In this document: piece by piece, positions 5,605-13,809 of the stretch
How the letters are laid out: each line of letters begins with the position of its first letter
Numbering within the stretch: the first letter of the stretch is position 1
Assembly: GCA_001557035.1 (NCBI GenBank)
Contig: LSKJ01000060.1
Coordinates: forward strand, 1-21,493
Length of the DNA: 21,493 nucleotides
From: Rhodospirillaceae bacterium CCH5-H10
GTDB taxonomy: Bacteria > Pseudomonadota > Alphaproteobacteria > Reyranellales > Reyranellaceae
Reading direction: 5' to 3'
Program-made: the position numbers and the translations under genes
Notes under the pieces: generated by a model
Seen by the model: only the letters and a program-made list of their open reading frames with translations
Told to the model about the DNA's origin: nothing
Database searches by the model: none

Positions 5605-7851
5605 ATGAAAACCCGCGCACTGCTCTATGCGCTGATGGCGACAACCGCCGTCGGTGCCTACTTACCCGCGCCCGCATCGGCGCAGACATCGACCGCTCCG
5701 CCCGTCGCCGATCCGACGCAGCCCCCGCCGGCCACCCACGGTGTGCCGACGCAGCTCGACGCCGTGACGACCGCCGCGATGCGCAGCCGGCGTCCGCTCG
5801 ACGACGTGCCCGCGACGGTGTCCGTGATCACGACCGAGAACATCGATCGCGAGAACATGCAGGACGTCCGCGACCTCGTCCGCAACGAGCCCGGCGTCAC
5901 CGTGGGCAACAACCCCAACCGCGCCGGCTTCCAGAATTTCGTGATCCGCGGCATTGGCGGCAACCGCGTGCTGCTGATGGTCGACGGCATGCGCACGCCC
6001 GACTTCCCCGACAGCAACCAGGGTGCCGGCACCTATTCGCGCGAGCAGCCCGACCTCGAGGACATCAAGCGCGTCGAGATCATCCGCGGCCCCGCCTCCG
6101 CGCTCTACGGCTCCGACGCGATCGGCGGCGTGGTCGCCTACACCACCAAGGATCCCGGCGACTACATACGTGACGGCAAGAACTTCTATGCCAGCGCCAA
6201 GGCCGCCTACAGCGGCGCCAACCAGCAGTTCTCTGAATCGTTCACCGGCGCCGTGCGCTCGGGCAACGTCGAGTTCATGGGCATCTATACGCGGCGCGAT
6301 GGCGACCAGTACACGCCCGCGCAGACCATGATCGCACCCAATCCGACGACGTGGAGCAACAACAACTTCTTCGCCAAGCTGGTGATCAAGCCGACCGAAG
6401 TCGACACGATCCGCCTCACCGGCACCTACTCCGACGGCGTGCAGAGCACCAACATGCTCACGGCCATCGGCCGGTTTCCCTCCCTGTTCGCGAGCATCTA
6501 CGACGAATGGGGCAAGGACTATACCCAGACCTATCGCATCAGCGCGCAGTGGGAGCACAATGCCCCGATCGGCTTCATCGACAGGCTGAGCTTCCTCGCC
6601 TACTTCAATTCGGTCAACACGCAGGCCGACACCTACCAGCTGCGCGGCGCCTTGAACGGCGTGATCCCGACCAACGCCCGCACTTCGCAGTTCTTCTACA
6701 ACCAGAACGTCGCGGGTGCCGAGCTGCAGATGCATACGGACGCCAACATCGGCGGCCTCGACAATTTCTTCACCTATGGCCTGAGCTTCGCCTACACGAC
6801 GACGACCCGGCCGCGCGAACGCTGGCAGATCACGCTTGCGACCGGCGCCCGCACCCAGGTGGTGGGCGGCGAGACCTATCCGAACAAGAACTTCCCCGAC
6901 ACCGACACGGTGCAGGCCGGCATCTACGTGCAGGACGAGATCAGCGCGCTGGGCGGGCGTCTCAAGATCACCCCGGCCGTGCGCCTCGACTATTACAGCA
7001 TGACACCCGATCCGGATAAGTACTTCTGGAACTCGACGGGCGCGACGCTCAACGTCGTCCCGCAGGCCACCACCTATGTCTCGGCCTCGCCGAAGCTCGG
7101 CGTGCTCTACCACTTCAACGACACCTATTCGGGCTACTTCCAGTACGCGACTGGCTTCCGCGCGCCACCGTACGACAACGCGAACTTCGGCTTCACCAAC
7201 ACCGCCTCGTTCTACCAGATCCTGCCCAATGCCAACCTGAAGCCCGAGACGGCCAACTCCTTCGAGGTGGGCCTCCGTGGCAAGTACGAGGATGGCTCGA
7301 GCTGGCAGCTCACCGGCTTCTATAACCTCTACAACAACTTCCTGGAGACCACGGTCGTGGGCATGGTGGGACCGGTCACCCAGTTCCAGTACGTCAACCT
7401 GACCAACGTGACGATCTGGGGCATCGAGGCGCGCGGCGAGTACCGCTTCGCGCCCGAATGGGCGGTCGCCGGCTGGACCGCCTTCGCGCAGGGCACCGAC
7501 ACCAGGACCGGCCTGCCGGTCGATTCCGTGTCGCCCTGGACCACGCAGGCCCGCATCCGCTACGGCTTCGACAAGGGCCTGGTGGCACAGCTCATCGGCA
7601 CGGTGGCAGCCGCTCACACCGCGGTCAGCAGCCCGACGGCCTTCCAGGCGCCGGCCTACTTCAACCTCGACGCCACCGTCGGCTACGTCATCAACGACCA
7701 CTTCAAGGTCAACGCCGGCGCGTTCAACATCACCAACGCCAAGTACTGGAACTCCCCGGACATGGTCGGCATCCAGGCGAGCAACCCGCAGCTCGACCTC
7801 TACGCCCAGCCCGGCCGTTACTTCGGCGTCAACCTGACGGCCAAGTGGTAG
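5605..7851 (+). CDS. hmuR: TonB-dependent heme/hemoglobin outer-membrane receptor
   Basis: The 748-residue product is an outer-membrane TonB-gated receptor of the hemoglobin/transferrin/lactoferrin class. A signal peptide (1-26, ending PASA|Q) is followed by a possible TonB box near LDAVTTAAM. The plug has PATVSVITTENIDREN, FVIRGIGGNRVLLMVDGMR and VEIIRGPASALYGSDAIGG. The 22-strand barrel region ends in GRYFGVNLTAKW, with the terminal aromatic residue expected of barrel proteins. The heme-receptor FRAP box is present (Phe518-Pro521) and the NPNL box appears as NANL (542-545). The histidine usually found between these boxes is missing here. It follows hemP, and its stop codon overlaps the start of a dedicated tonB. 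Substrate could be free heme or a heme protein; the operon supports heme. Confidence 0.93.
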   Translation: MKTRALLYALMATTAVGAYLPAPASAQTSTAPPVADPTQPPPATHGVPTQLDAVTTAAMRSRRPLDDVPATVSVITTENIDRENMQDVRDLVRNEPGVTVGNNPNRAGFQNFVIRGIGGNRVLLMVDGMRTPDFPDSNQGAGTYSREQPDLEDIKRVEIIRGPASALYGSDAIGGVVAYTTKDPGDYIRDGKNFYASAKAAYSGANQQFSESFTGAVRSGNVEFMGIYTRRDGDQYTPAQTMIAPNPTTWSNNNFFAKLVIKPTEVDTIRLTGTYSDGVQSTNMLTAIGRFPSLFASIYDEWGKDYTQTYRISAQWEHNAPIGFIDRLSFLAYFNSVNTQADTYQLRGALNGVIPTNARTSQFFYNQNVAGAELQMHTDANIGGLDNFFTYGLSFAYTTTTRPRERWQITLATGARTQVVGGETYPNKNFPDTDTVQAGIYVQDEISALGGRLKITPAVRLDYYSMTPDPDKYFWNSTGATLNVVPQATTYVSASPKLGVLYHFNDTYSGYFQYATGFRAPPYDNANFGFTNTASFYQILPNANLKPETANSFEVGLRGKYEDGSSWQLTGFYNLYNNFLETTVVGMVGPVTQFQYVNLTNVTIWGIEARGEYRFAPEWAVAGWTAFAQGTDTRTGLPVDSVSPWTTQARIRYGFDKGLVAQLIGTVAAAHTAVSSPTAFQAPAYFNLDATVGYVINDHFKVNAGAFNITNAKYWNSPDMVGIQASNPQLDLYAQPGRYFGVNLTAKW

Positions 7852-8693
7852 TCCCGGCAGCCCTCTCTGCCGAGCGACTGCCGGCGCCACCGGCACGCGG
7901 TCCGCGCGTGCCGGTGGCGTTGTCGCTTGCCCTGCACGGGCTGGCGATCATTCCCCTTCTTCTCGCCGGGGTCTCCGGCAGCAGCGCCAACGACGACGAA
8001 CCGGCGCTGATGGTCGAACTCTCGCTGGCGGCGCCCACCGCCGGGCCCGCGGCCGAGGCCGACCAACCCGAAAGCACGCCCGAACCCCAGCCGCAGCCCG
8101 AGCCGCCGACGCCACCGATCGAGGCGACGGATGCGACGCCACCGCCCGAACCCGAGCCGCCGCCCCCGCAGGAGGTCGCCGCCGCGGAGCCCGAGATCAA
8201 GGTCGAGCTCCCTCCGCCGGACGAGCCGCCGCCGCCAACCGCCGCGGAGATGAAGCTGGCCGAACCGCCCAAGCCCAGGCCCAAACCGCCGCAACCCAAA
8301 CCGGCGGCCGCGCCGCGCCCGGCGGTGCAGGCCGCGGTCACCAAGGCTCCGTCGCCGGACGCCGGCAATGCCAGCATCACCCAACAGCAGGCGGCCTCCT
8401 CGTCGTCGCTCGTCGTGTTCGAGGGCAAGCCGCGCTACCGCATCCCGCCGACACCCGCGGTCTATCCGCCGCGCTCGATAGAACTCGGCCAGCAGGGCGA
8501 AGTCCTGGTGCGCGTGCGCCTCCAGCCCGATGGCGCCGCCGCCGAGATCGTTCTGTGGCGCAGCAGCAACTTTCCCCTGCTCGACCGCTCGGCGCTCGCC
8601 GCCGTGCGCGGCTGGCACTTCCTCCCCGCCATGCGGGACGGCCGCCCGGTCGCCGCCTGGGTCGAAATCCCCGTTCGTTTTCATCTTCGTTGA
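7845..8693 (+). CDS. tonB: TonB family energy transducer dedicated to heme uptake
   Basis: The 282-residue product has TonB architecture. A short N-terminus leads into one membrane anchor (about 22-42, VPVALSLALHGLAIIPLLLAG, with the conserved-type histidine in LALHGLA). A long Pro/Glu/Lys-rich periplasmic spacer follows (about 73-160), and the C-terminal domain has YPPRSIELGQQGEVLVRVRL and AVRGWHFLPA (207-282). It would carry proton-motive energy from an ExbB/ExbD motor, not encoded here, to HmuR. No ATG precedes the anchor in frame. I chose the GTG at 7845, which overlaps the hmuR stop (GTGGTAG); GTG codons around 7910 are alternatives but would remove the cytoplasmic tail. The position directly after the receptor indicates a private TonB for this system. 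Confidence 0.88.
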   Translation: MVVPAALSAERLPAPPARGPRVPVALSLALHGLAIIPLLLAGVSGSSANDDEPALMVELSLAAPTAGPAAEADQPESTPEPQPQPEPPTPPIEATDATPPPEPEPPPPQEVAAAEPEIKVELPPPDEPPPPTAAEMKLAEPPKPRPKPPQPKPAAAPRPAVQAAVTKAPSPDAGNASITQQQAASSSSLVVFEGKPRYRIPPTPAVYPPRSIELGQQGEVLVRVRLQPDGAAAEIVLWRSSNFPLLDRSALAAVRGWHFLPAMRDGRPVAAWVEIPVRFHLR

Positions 8694-8704
8694 AAGGACA
8701 GCCC

Positions 8705-9757
8705 ATGCTCTCGCCCTCGAACTCCGATCTCGCCACCCGCTGGAGCCGCCTGCGCGGCGAGAAGCCCGCCCTGCGCATCCGTGATGCCGCCGCGACACTG
8801 GGCGTCGGCGAGGCCGAACTGGTGGCGCTCGGCATCGGCCAGACCGCGACGCCGCTCACGGCCGACTGGCGCGGCATACTGAACGACATGCCGGGTGTCG
8901 GCCGGGTGATGTGCCTGACGCGCAACGACCACTGCGTGCACGAGCGTCACGGGCGCTTCGAGGAGGTCGACGTAAAGGGAGCACACGCCGGGATCGTGCT
9001 GGGCGCGGAGATCGACCTGCGCCTGTTCCTCGGACAGTGGAAGCATGGCTTCGCGGTGTGCGAACCGCTGAAGCAGGGCGAGCGACTCAGCCTGCAGTTC
9101 TTCGACGGCGCCGGCGAGGCCGTCCACAAGATCTACGCTACCGACGAGACGGATCGGCCGGCTTTCGAGGCGCTGATCGCGCGCTACACGGCCGCAACGC
9201 CGCCCGAGATGAAGATCGCGCCGGGCGCCGCGGAGAGCGCCGACCGTCCCGATTCCGAGATCGACCTCGAAGGGCTGCGCACGGCCTGGCGAGGCATGAA
9301 GGACACCCACGAGTTCTTCGGCATGCTGGGCAAGTTCAAGGTCGGTCGTGTCCAGGCGCTGCGCCTGGTCGGCGAGGATCTGGCGCGTGAGCTGCCGGTG
9401 CGGTCGCTGCGCGCCGCCTTCGAGGCCGCGGCGGCCGACGGCACGCCCGTCATGGTCTTCGTCGGCAATCGCGGCTGCATCCAGATCCACACCGGTCCGG
9501 TGAAGCGCCTGGTCGCCACGCCGGGCTGGTTCAACGTGCTCGATCCGGACTTCAACCTGCACCTGCGCGACGAGGGCGTGGCCCGTGTCTTCTCGGTACG
9601 CAAGCCTACCGAGGACGGCATCGTGACCTCGATCGAGGCGTTCGACGCACACAATCGCAACATCCTTCTGATGTTCGGCGCCCGCAAGCCGGGCAAGCCC
9701 GAGCTCGAGGACTGGCGTTCCATCGTCGCCAACGTCGAGAAGCAGGCGGCTTCCTGA
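8705..9757 (+). CDS. hmuS: Heme-degrading/heme-trafficking factor HmuS (HemS/ChuS family)
   Basis: The 350-residue cytoplasmic protein belongs to the HemS/ChuS/HmuS family, which binds incoming heme and in several species degrades it to release iron. Two homologous halves are visible: the first has WRGILNDMPGVGRVMCLTRN and WKHGFAVCEP, the second PVMVFVGNRGCIQIHTGPVK and WFNVLDPDFNLHLR. The histidine of DTHEFFGMLGKFKVGR (His202) aligns with the axial heme ligand known from HemS and ChuS. Family length is normal. The ATG at 8705 has AAAGGA six bases upstream, and 11 bases separate it from tonB. The stop codon overlaps the hmuT ATG by one base (TGATG), so the two are probably translationally coupled. 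Confidence 0.94.
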   Translation: MLSPSNSDLATRWSRLRGEKPALRIRDAAATLGVGEAELVALGIGQTATPLTADWRGILNDMPGVGRVMCLTRNDHCVHERHGRFEEVDVKGAHAGIVLGAEIDLRLFLGQWKHGFAVCEPLKQGERLSLQFFDGAGEAVHKIYATDETDRPAFEALIARYTAATPPEMKIAPGAAESADRPDSEIDLEGLRTAWRGMKDTHEFFGMLGKFKVGRVQALRLVGEDLARELPVRSLRAAFEAAAADGTPVMVFVGNRGCIQIHTGPVKRLVATPGWFNVLDPDFNLHLRDEGVARVFSVRKPTEDGIVTSIEAFDAHNRNILLMFGARKPGKPELEDWRSIVANVEKQAAS

Positions 9758-10617
9758 TGAAGCGCCGTACCGTCCTCGGGCTGGGTACCGCCGCCGCCGT
9801 CGCGGCTCTCCCGGTCCATGCGCAGCAGCCGCCCCGCATCGTGTCGGTCGGCAGCTCCATTACGGAGATCATCTACGAACTTGGCGCCGAGAAGCTGCTC
9901 GTCGGCGTCGACACGACCAGCCTCTATCCCGAGGCTGCACGGAAGCTGCCGCAGGTCGGCTACATGCGGGCTCTGTCGGCCGAAGGCGTACTGTCGCTGA
10001 AGCCGACTCTGATCATCGCCACCACGGCGGCCGGACCGGCCGGTGCGCTCGACCAGCTCAAGGCGACCGGCATCGAGATCATGATCCTGCCGGACAAGTA
10101 CGACTATGACAGCGTGGTCACCAAGATCGCCGCCATCGGCAAGGTGACGGGCAAGGCCGCCGAAGCCGACGCCATGATCGCCCGGGGACGCGAGGCGATG
10201 AAGTCGCTGGCGGACAGGCTGGCGAAGGCAAAGACGCATCCGCGCGTACTGTTCCTCCTGTCGATGAGCGGCGGCGCCCCGCAGGCCGCCGGCCGCGACA
10301 CCGCGGCGGCCGGTATCATCAAGCTGGCCGGCGGCATCAATGCCGTCGACGGCTATTCGGGCTACCGGCCGCTCACCCCCGAATCGGTCATCGCCTCCAA
10401 CGCCGACTATGTGCTGGTGACGCGCCAGACCGTGCAGGCGATGGGCGGCAGGCAAGCCATTCTCGACCAGCCCTCGCTCAACCGCACGCCCGCCGGCAAG
10501 GCCGGGAAGATCATCGAGTTCGACGCGCTGCTGCTGCTGGGCTTCGGCCCCCGCACGCCCGAAGCCGCCACCGAACTCGCCCTGGCGCTTCATCCCGACC
10601 TCGTCCGCGCACCGTGA
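9757..10617 (+). CDS. hmuT: Periplasmic heme-binding protein HmuT
   Basis: The 286-residue product is the substrate-binding component of the heme ABC importer (cluster A-III, the BtuF/FepB/HmuT fold). The N-terminus has KRRTVLG, a hydrophobic stretch and a likely cleavage after VHA (residue 22). The twin arginine makes export by Tat possible, though Sec is not excluded. The mature part starts RIVSVGSSITEIIYELG and has GVDTTSLYPEAARKLPQVGY, GYMRALSAEGVLSLKPTLII, and late in the protein GGINAVDGYSGYRPLTPESV. Tyr57 (SLYPEA) sits where ShuT and PhuT use a tyrosine heme ligand. It overlaps hmuS by one base and hmuU by four. Confidence 0.93.
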   Translation: MKRRTVLGLGTAAAVAALPVHAQQPPRIVSVGSSITEIIYELGAEKLLVGVDTTSLYPEAARKLPQVGYMRALSAEGVLSLKPTLIIATTAAGPAGALDQLKATGIEIMILPDKYDYDSVVTKIAAIGKVTGKAAEADAMIARGREAMKSLADRLAKAKTHPRVLFLLSMSGGAPQAAGRDTAAAGIIKLAGGINAVDGYSGYRPLTPESVIASNADYVLVTRQTVQAMGGRQAILDQPSLNRTPAGKAGKIIEFDALLLLGFGPRTPEAATELALALHPDLVRAP

Positions 10618-11648
10618 CGGCGTTCGCGCTGCGTCGTCCGATCCCGCTGTTCGCGCTCGCCGCCCTGGCGAGCGTGGTGGCGAGCCTGTGCATCGGCGCC
10701 TTCCCCGTTGGGCTCGGCCAGATCCTGTCGGCCATCGGCCTGTCGAACGAACCGCTCGACGACACGACGGCGGCGGTCCTCTACGCGATCCGCGCGCCGC
10801 GTGTCTTCGCGGCCTTCGCCGTCGGCGCCGCGCTGGCCGCCGGCGGTGCGGCGATGCAGAGCCTGTTCCGCAACCCGCTGGCCGATCCGGGCCTGCTGGG
10901 CGTGTCGAGCGGTGCAGCATTGGCCGCCGTGTCAGTGATCGTGCTCGGCGAGAGGGTGATGCACATCGTGCCGCCGGAACTGCGGCCCTGGTCGCTGCCG
11001 GTCGCAGCCTTCCTCGGCGGGCTCGCCGCCACCGTCGTCGTCTATCGCATTGCCGCGCGCGAGGGCGTGACCCTGGTGGGCACGCTGCTGCTGGCCGGCA
11101 TCGCCATCAATGCGCTGACGTCCGCCGGCATCGGCATGCTGGTGTTCGTGGCCGACGACCAGCAGCTCCGCACCCTGATCTTCTGGACCATGGGCGGCTT
11201 CGGCTCGGTCACCTGGGTCGCGATCATGCCAGCCCTTCTCATCCTTCTAATCAGCGTGCCGACCCTGCTGCCGACCGCGCACCTCCTCGACGCGCTGGCG
11301 CTGGGCGAGCGCGAAGCCGGTCATGTCGGCGTCGACGTCGAACGCCTGAAGAGGCGCCTCGTCGCCCAGGTGGCGCTGGCTGTCGGCGCCGGCGTGGCGA
11401 TCTCGGGCATCGTGGGCTTCGTCGGCCTGATCGCGCCGCACATCGTGCGCCTGCTGCTCGGCCCCTCGCATCGCACGCTGCTGCCGGCCGCCGCCCTGTT
11501 CGGCGGCGCGTTCCTCGTGCTGGCGGATGCGCTGGCGCGCACCATGGTCTCGCCGGCCGAACTGCCGATCGGCGTGTTGACGGCATTGGTCGGCGGTCCC
11601 TTCTTCCTCTGGCTGCTGGCGAGCCGTGCCGCGCGGGGTGGATTGTGA
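10614..11648 (+). CDS. hmuU: Heme ABC transporter permease HmuU (FecCD family)
   Basis: The 344-residue inner-membrane permease belongs to the FecCD/BtuC family and would form a homodimer as the heme channel. The family hallmark MQSLFRNPLADPGLLGVSSG spans 81-100. Other hydrophobic segments include GTLLLAGIAINALTSAGIGM and GAGVAISGIVGFVGLIAPHI, whose GxIxFVGLxxPHxxR-type motif forms the contact loop region with the ATPase, and a terminal GVLTALVGGPFFLWLL. About nine to ten membrane segments are apparent. The start is the GTG at 10614, overlapping the hmuT stop as GTGA. The stop in turn overlaps the hmuV GTG in the same way. Confidence 0.94.
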   Translation: MTAFALRRPIPLFALAALASVVASLCIGAFPVGLGQILSAIGLSNEPLDDTTAAVLYAIRAPRVFAAFAVGAALAAGGAAMQSLFRNPLADPGLLGVSSGAALAAVSVIVLGERVMHIVPPELRPWSLPVAAFLGGLAATVVVYRIAAREGVTLVGTLLLAGIAINALTSAGIGMLVFVADDQQLRTLIFWTMGGFGSVTWVAIMPALLILLISVPTLLPTAHLLDALALGEREAGHVGVDVERLKRRLVAQVALAVGAGVAISGIVGFVGLIAPHIVRLLLGPSHRTLLPAAALFGGAFLVLADALARTMVSPAELPIGVLTALVGGPFFLWLLASRAARGGL

Positions 11649-12424
11649 AGATGCTTCAGGCGATCGGCATCGAGGTGCGCGCGCGCACCAAAACGCTGCT
11701 GCGTGACGTGTCGCTCGAGGTGGCGCCCGGCGAGTTCGTGGCGATCATCGGTCCCAACGGCGCCGGCAAGAGCACGCTGCTCAACGCGCTGGCGGGCGAC
11801 CGCCCCCTGACCTCGGGCGAGATCCTGCTCGACGGGCGCCCGTTCGGACAGTGGAGCAAGCTGGAGCTGGCACGGCGTCGCGCCGTGCTGCCGCAGCATT
11901 CGGCCGTGGCCTTCGACTTCACGGGACTGCAGATCGCGATGCTGGGACTGCTCGCCTTTCGCGGCGCCCTCTCGGAACGAGAGATGCAGGCGCTGGCCGA
12001 ACAGGCGCTCACCGAGACCGAGGCGCTGGCTTTCGCCGACCGGCCCTACACCGTTCTGTCCGGCGGCGAACGCCAGCGCATCCAGCTTGCGCGCGTGCTG
12101 GCGCAGTGCGATGCCGACCCGTCGGCGACGCCGTTCCTGTTGCTCGACGAGCCGATCACCGGCCTCGATCTCTCGCACCAGCATGCCGCTCTCGCCAGCG
12201 CGCGGCGACGCGCCGACCGCGGCCTGGGCGTTCTCGCCGTCCTGCACGATCTGAACATGGCCGCGCGCTATGCCGATCGCGTCGGCATCGTCGAGGACGG
12301 TCGTGTGACCAATCTGGGGCCGACGCGCGAGACGCTCGACCCGGACCGGCTCTCCCGCGTTTTCGCCACGCCAATCGTACGAATCGAGACCGGCAGGGGG
12401 GCTGCTTTTCTTAGCCCCGGCTGA
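11645..12424 (+). CDS. hmuV: Heme ABC transporter ATP-binding protein HmuV
   Basis: The 259-residue ATPase powers heme import through HmuU. All ABC motifs are intact: Walker A GPNGAGKST (36-44), Q-loop LPQHS (Gln84), signature LSGGERQ (138-144), Walker B FLLLDEP (164-170), D-loop GLDLSHQH and switch histidine VLHDLN (His201). I chose the GTG at 11645, overlapping the hmuU stop as GTGA like the preceding gene pair. The ATG two codons later (11651) is an alternative that changes nothing functionally. It is the last gene of the heme operon, and a 15-base perfect dyad overlaps its stop codon. Confidence 0.94.
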   Translation: MKMLQAIGIEVRARTKTLLRDVSLEVAPGEFVAIIGPNGAGKSTLLNALAGDRPLTSGEILLDGRPFGQWSKLELARRRAVLPQHSAVAFDFTGLQIAMLGLLAFRGALSEREMQALAEQALTETEALAFADRPYTVLSGGERQRIQLARVLAQCDADPSATPFLLLDEPITGLDLSHQHAALASARRRADRGLGVLAVLHDLNMAARYADRVGIVEDGRVTNLGPTRETLDPDRLSRVFATPIVRIETGRGAAFLSPG

Positions 12425-12437
12425 TTCACCGTGAATC
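12423..12437. promoter_or_regulatory. Perfect 15-base dyad between hmuV and the srf genes
   Basis: GATTCAC-C-GTGAATC is a perfect dyad with 7-base arms around one central base, overlapping the hmuV stop codon and lying 85 bases upstream of the first srf-type gene. With a one-base centre it cannot make a good RNA hairpin, so a protein-binding site is the better guess. A shifted pairing, CACCG/CGGTG, could form a weak hairpin. Downstream, TATGAT at 12479-12484 could be a -10 element for the srf genes, but I see no matching -35. No T run follows, so it is not a convincing terminator. Confidence 0.4.
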
Positions 12438-12522
12438 GGTGTTCAATCCGACATAAACCCGCCGGATTCGAACGATGTTATGATGCCTCAGCCAGTACTC
12501 AGATTTCTGACCACGGGCATCC

Positions 12523-13800
12523 ATGGGCGAACGCCCCACTCTGTTGATGACAACGCGGCTCGGCGTGCGCCCCTTGGGTGTGCGAGGCGAACCCCTGCAT
12601 TCGGTCGCCGGCCAACTTCTGTCCGTCATCCGGCGCCGGCTTGGTGACGGCCCGGCCGATCTGCTGGCCGAGCCGCAGCTTCGCGAGTCGGGCGATGGCA
12701 TCGACTGGTATGCCGCGCGCGGCGGCACGGTTCAGCGCCTCTCCGAACTGGGCGAGGCCGAGCGCGCCGAGGCATTGCGCACGGTCGAGGATCGGCTCGA
12801 CCAGATCCGCACCCTGGGCGCCCAGCTCAAGGGGTCGGAGACCAGCGAGGAAGCGCGGCTGATCGGCCGCACGCTCGAACTCTCCACCTCGCGCCCCTCG
12901 GACGATTTCGTCTTCCTGGTCGACGGACAGCCGGTGATCGTGGCCTGGGGCTACGAGGCCGACGCCGCGGCAGGCCTGCAGGCCTTCCAGCTCGCGACGG
13001 TCCCGCCGGTCGCAACGCCGCAGGCCGTGTTCGCCAGCGCACCGGCCGCAGCCCTGCCCGCCACACGCATCGTCGGCTGGGCGCCTTGGTTCAGCGCCCT
13101 GCTGTTCGGCCTGCTGCTCCTGCTGCTGTTGCTCCTGACCTCGTGGCTGCTGCGTGCCTGCGTGCCGGTCGATCCGACGCTGAACATCGCCACGCTCGAA
13201 ACGCCGGCGCCTCCCGCGCCCGAAGCGCCACCCGATCCGACGCCTCTCCTGAAGGCGGCGCTCGAGTCGGCGGCCGACGAGGAACGCAAGCTCAAGGCCG
13301 AGCTGGTCGCGCTCGAGGCCGAACTCAAGGACAAGCTCGAACAGTGCAAGCCGATCGAGCCGCCCAAGCCCCCACCGGCACCTCCGCCGGTGGCCAAGGT
13401 CGACCCGCCGAAGCCGCCGCCTCCGCCGGCACCCAAGCCGCAGCCGCCGCAGCAGGCCTCCGCGCCGCCGACCAACCGGCCGCCGCCGGGCCAGCTCCCC
13501 TGCGACTGGTCGGGCGATTCCGGCGGTGAGGGCGTGACGCGCAACAAACATTATCTCGGCGACAAGCCCGGCTTCGTGGCGCTCAACTACCAGCTCTTCG
13601 TGCGGCCCGACGACATCAGGGTGATGTATCGCGGCCAGAACATCGCCGGTACCGGCGGTCCGCGCAGCGGGCGTGGCGGCTTCGGCTTCGACTGGAATCC
13701 GGTCGCCGGGGATTATTCGGTCGATGTGATCGTAACGGGTGAGCAATGGGGCACGCGCTGGAACTACGCCATTTCCTGCCCGCGCGGCAGCCGACGGTGA
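12523..13800 (+). CDS. SrfA-like membrane-anchored protein, first paralog
   Basis: The 425-residue product has four parts. An N-terminal domain (1-150) has IDWYA (60-64) and FLVDGQPVIVAWGY (131-144). A single hydrophobic anchor spans about 189-211 (WFSALLFGLLLLLLLLLTSW). A Glu/Lys-rich helix and a Pro-rich linker follow (about 225-325). The C-terminal domain (about 327-425) starts CDWSGDSGGEG and ends YAISCPRG. The N-terminal 150 residues align with the next gene product without gaps (about 57 identities by hand count), so it is an SrfA paralog, but its C-terminal domain is unrelated. The two cysteines bracketing that domain suggest a disulfide and thus a periplasmic location. The ATG at 12523 lacks a strong Shine-Dalgarno; ATG 12547 is possible. 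Nine bases separate it from the next gene. The molecular function is unknown. Confidence 0.82.
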   Translation: MGERPTLLMTTRLGVRPLGVRGEPLHSVAGQLLSVIRRRLGDGPADLLAEPQLRESGDGIDWYAARGGTVQRLSELGEAERAEALRTVEDRLDQIRTLGAQLKGSETSEEARLIGRTLELSTSRPSDDFVFLVDGQPVIVAWGYEADAAAGLQAFQLATVPPVATPQAVFASAPAAALPATRIVGWAPWFSALLFGLLLLLLLLLTSWLLRACVPVDPTLNIATLETPAPPAPEAPPDPTPLLKAALESAADEERKLKAELVALEAELKDKLEQCKPIEPPKPPPAPPPVAKVDPPKPPPPPAPKPQPPQQASAPPTNRPPPGQLPCDWSGDSGGEGVTRNKHYLGDKPGFVALNYQLFVRPDDIRVMYRGQNIAGTGGPRSGRGGFGFDWNPVAGDYSVDVIVTGEQWGTRWNYAISCPRGSRR

Positions 13801-13809
13801 GGAGCTGAG

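Noticed and set aside
5662..7896. Minus-strand open frame of about 744 codons opposite hmuR
   Set aside because: The product is a low-complexity Val/Gly/Arg/Glu shadow with no motif, while the plus strand encodes a clear receptor with a signal peptide and plug domain.
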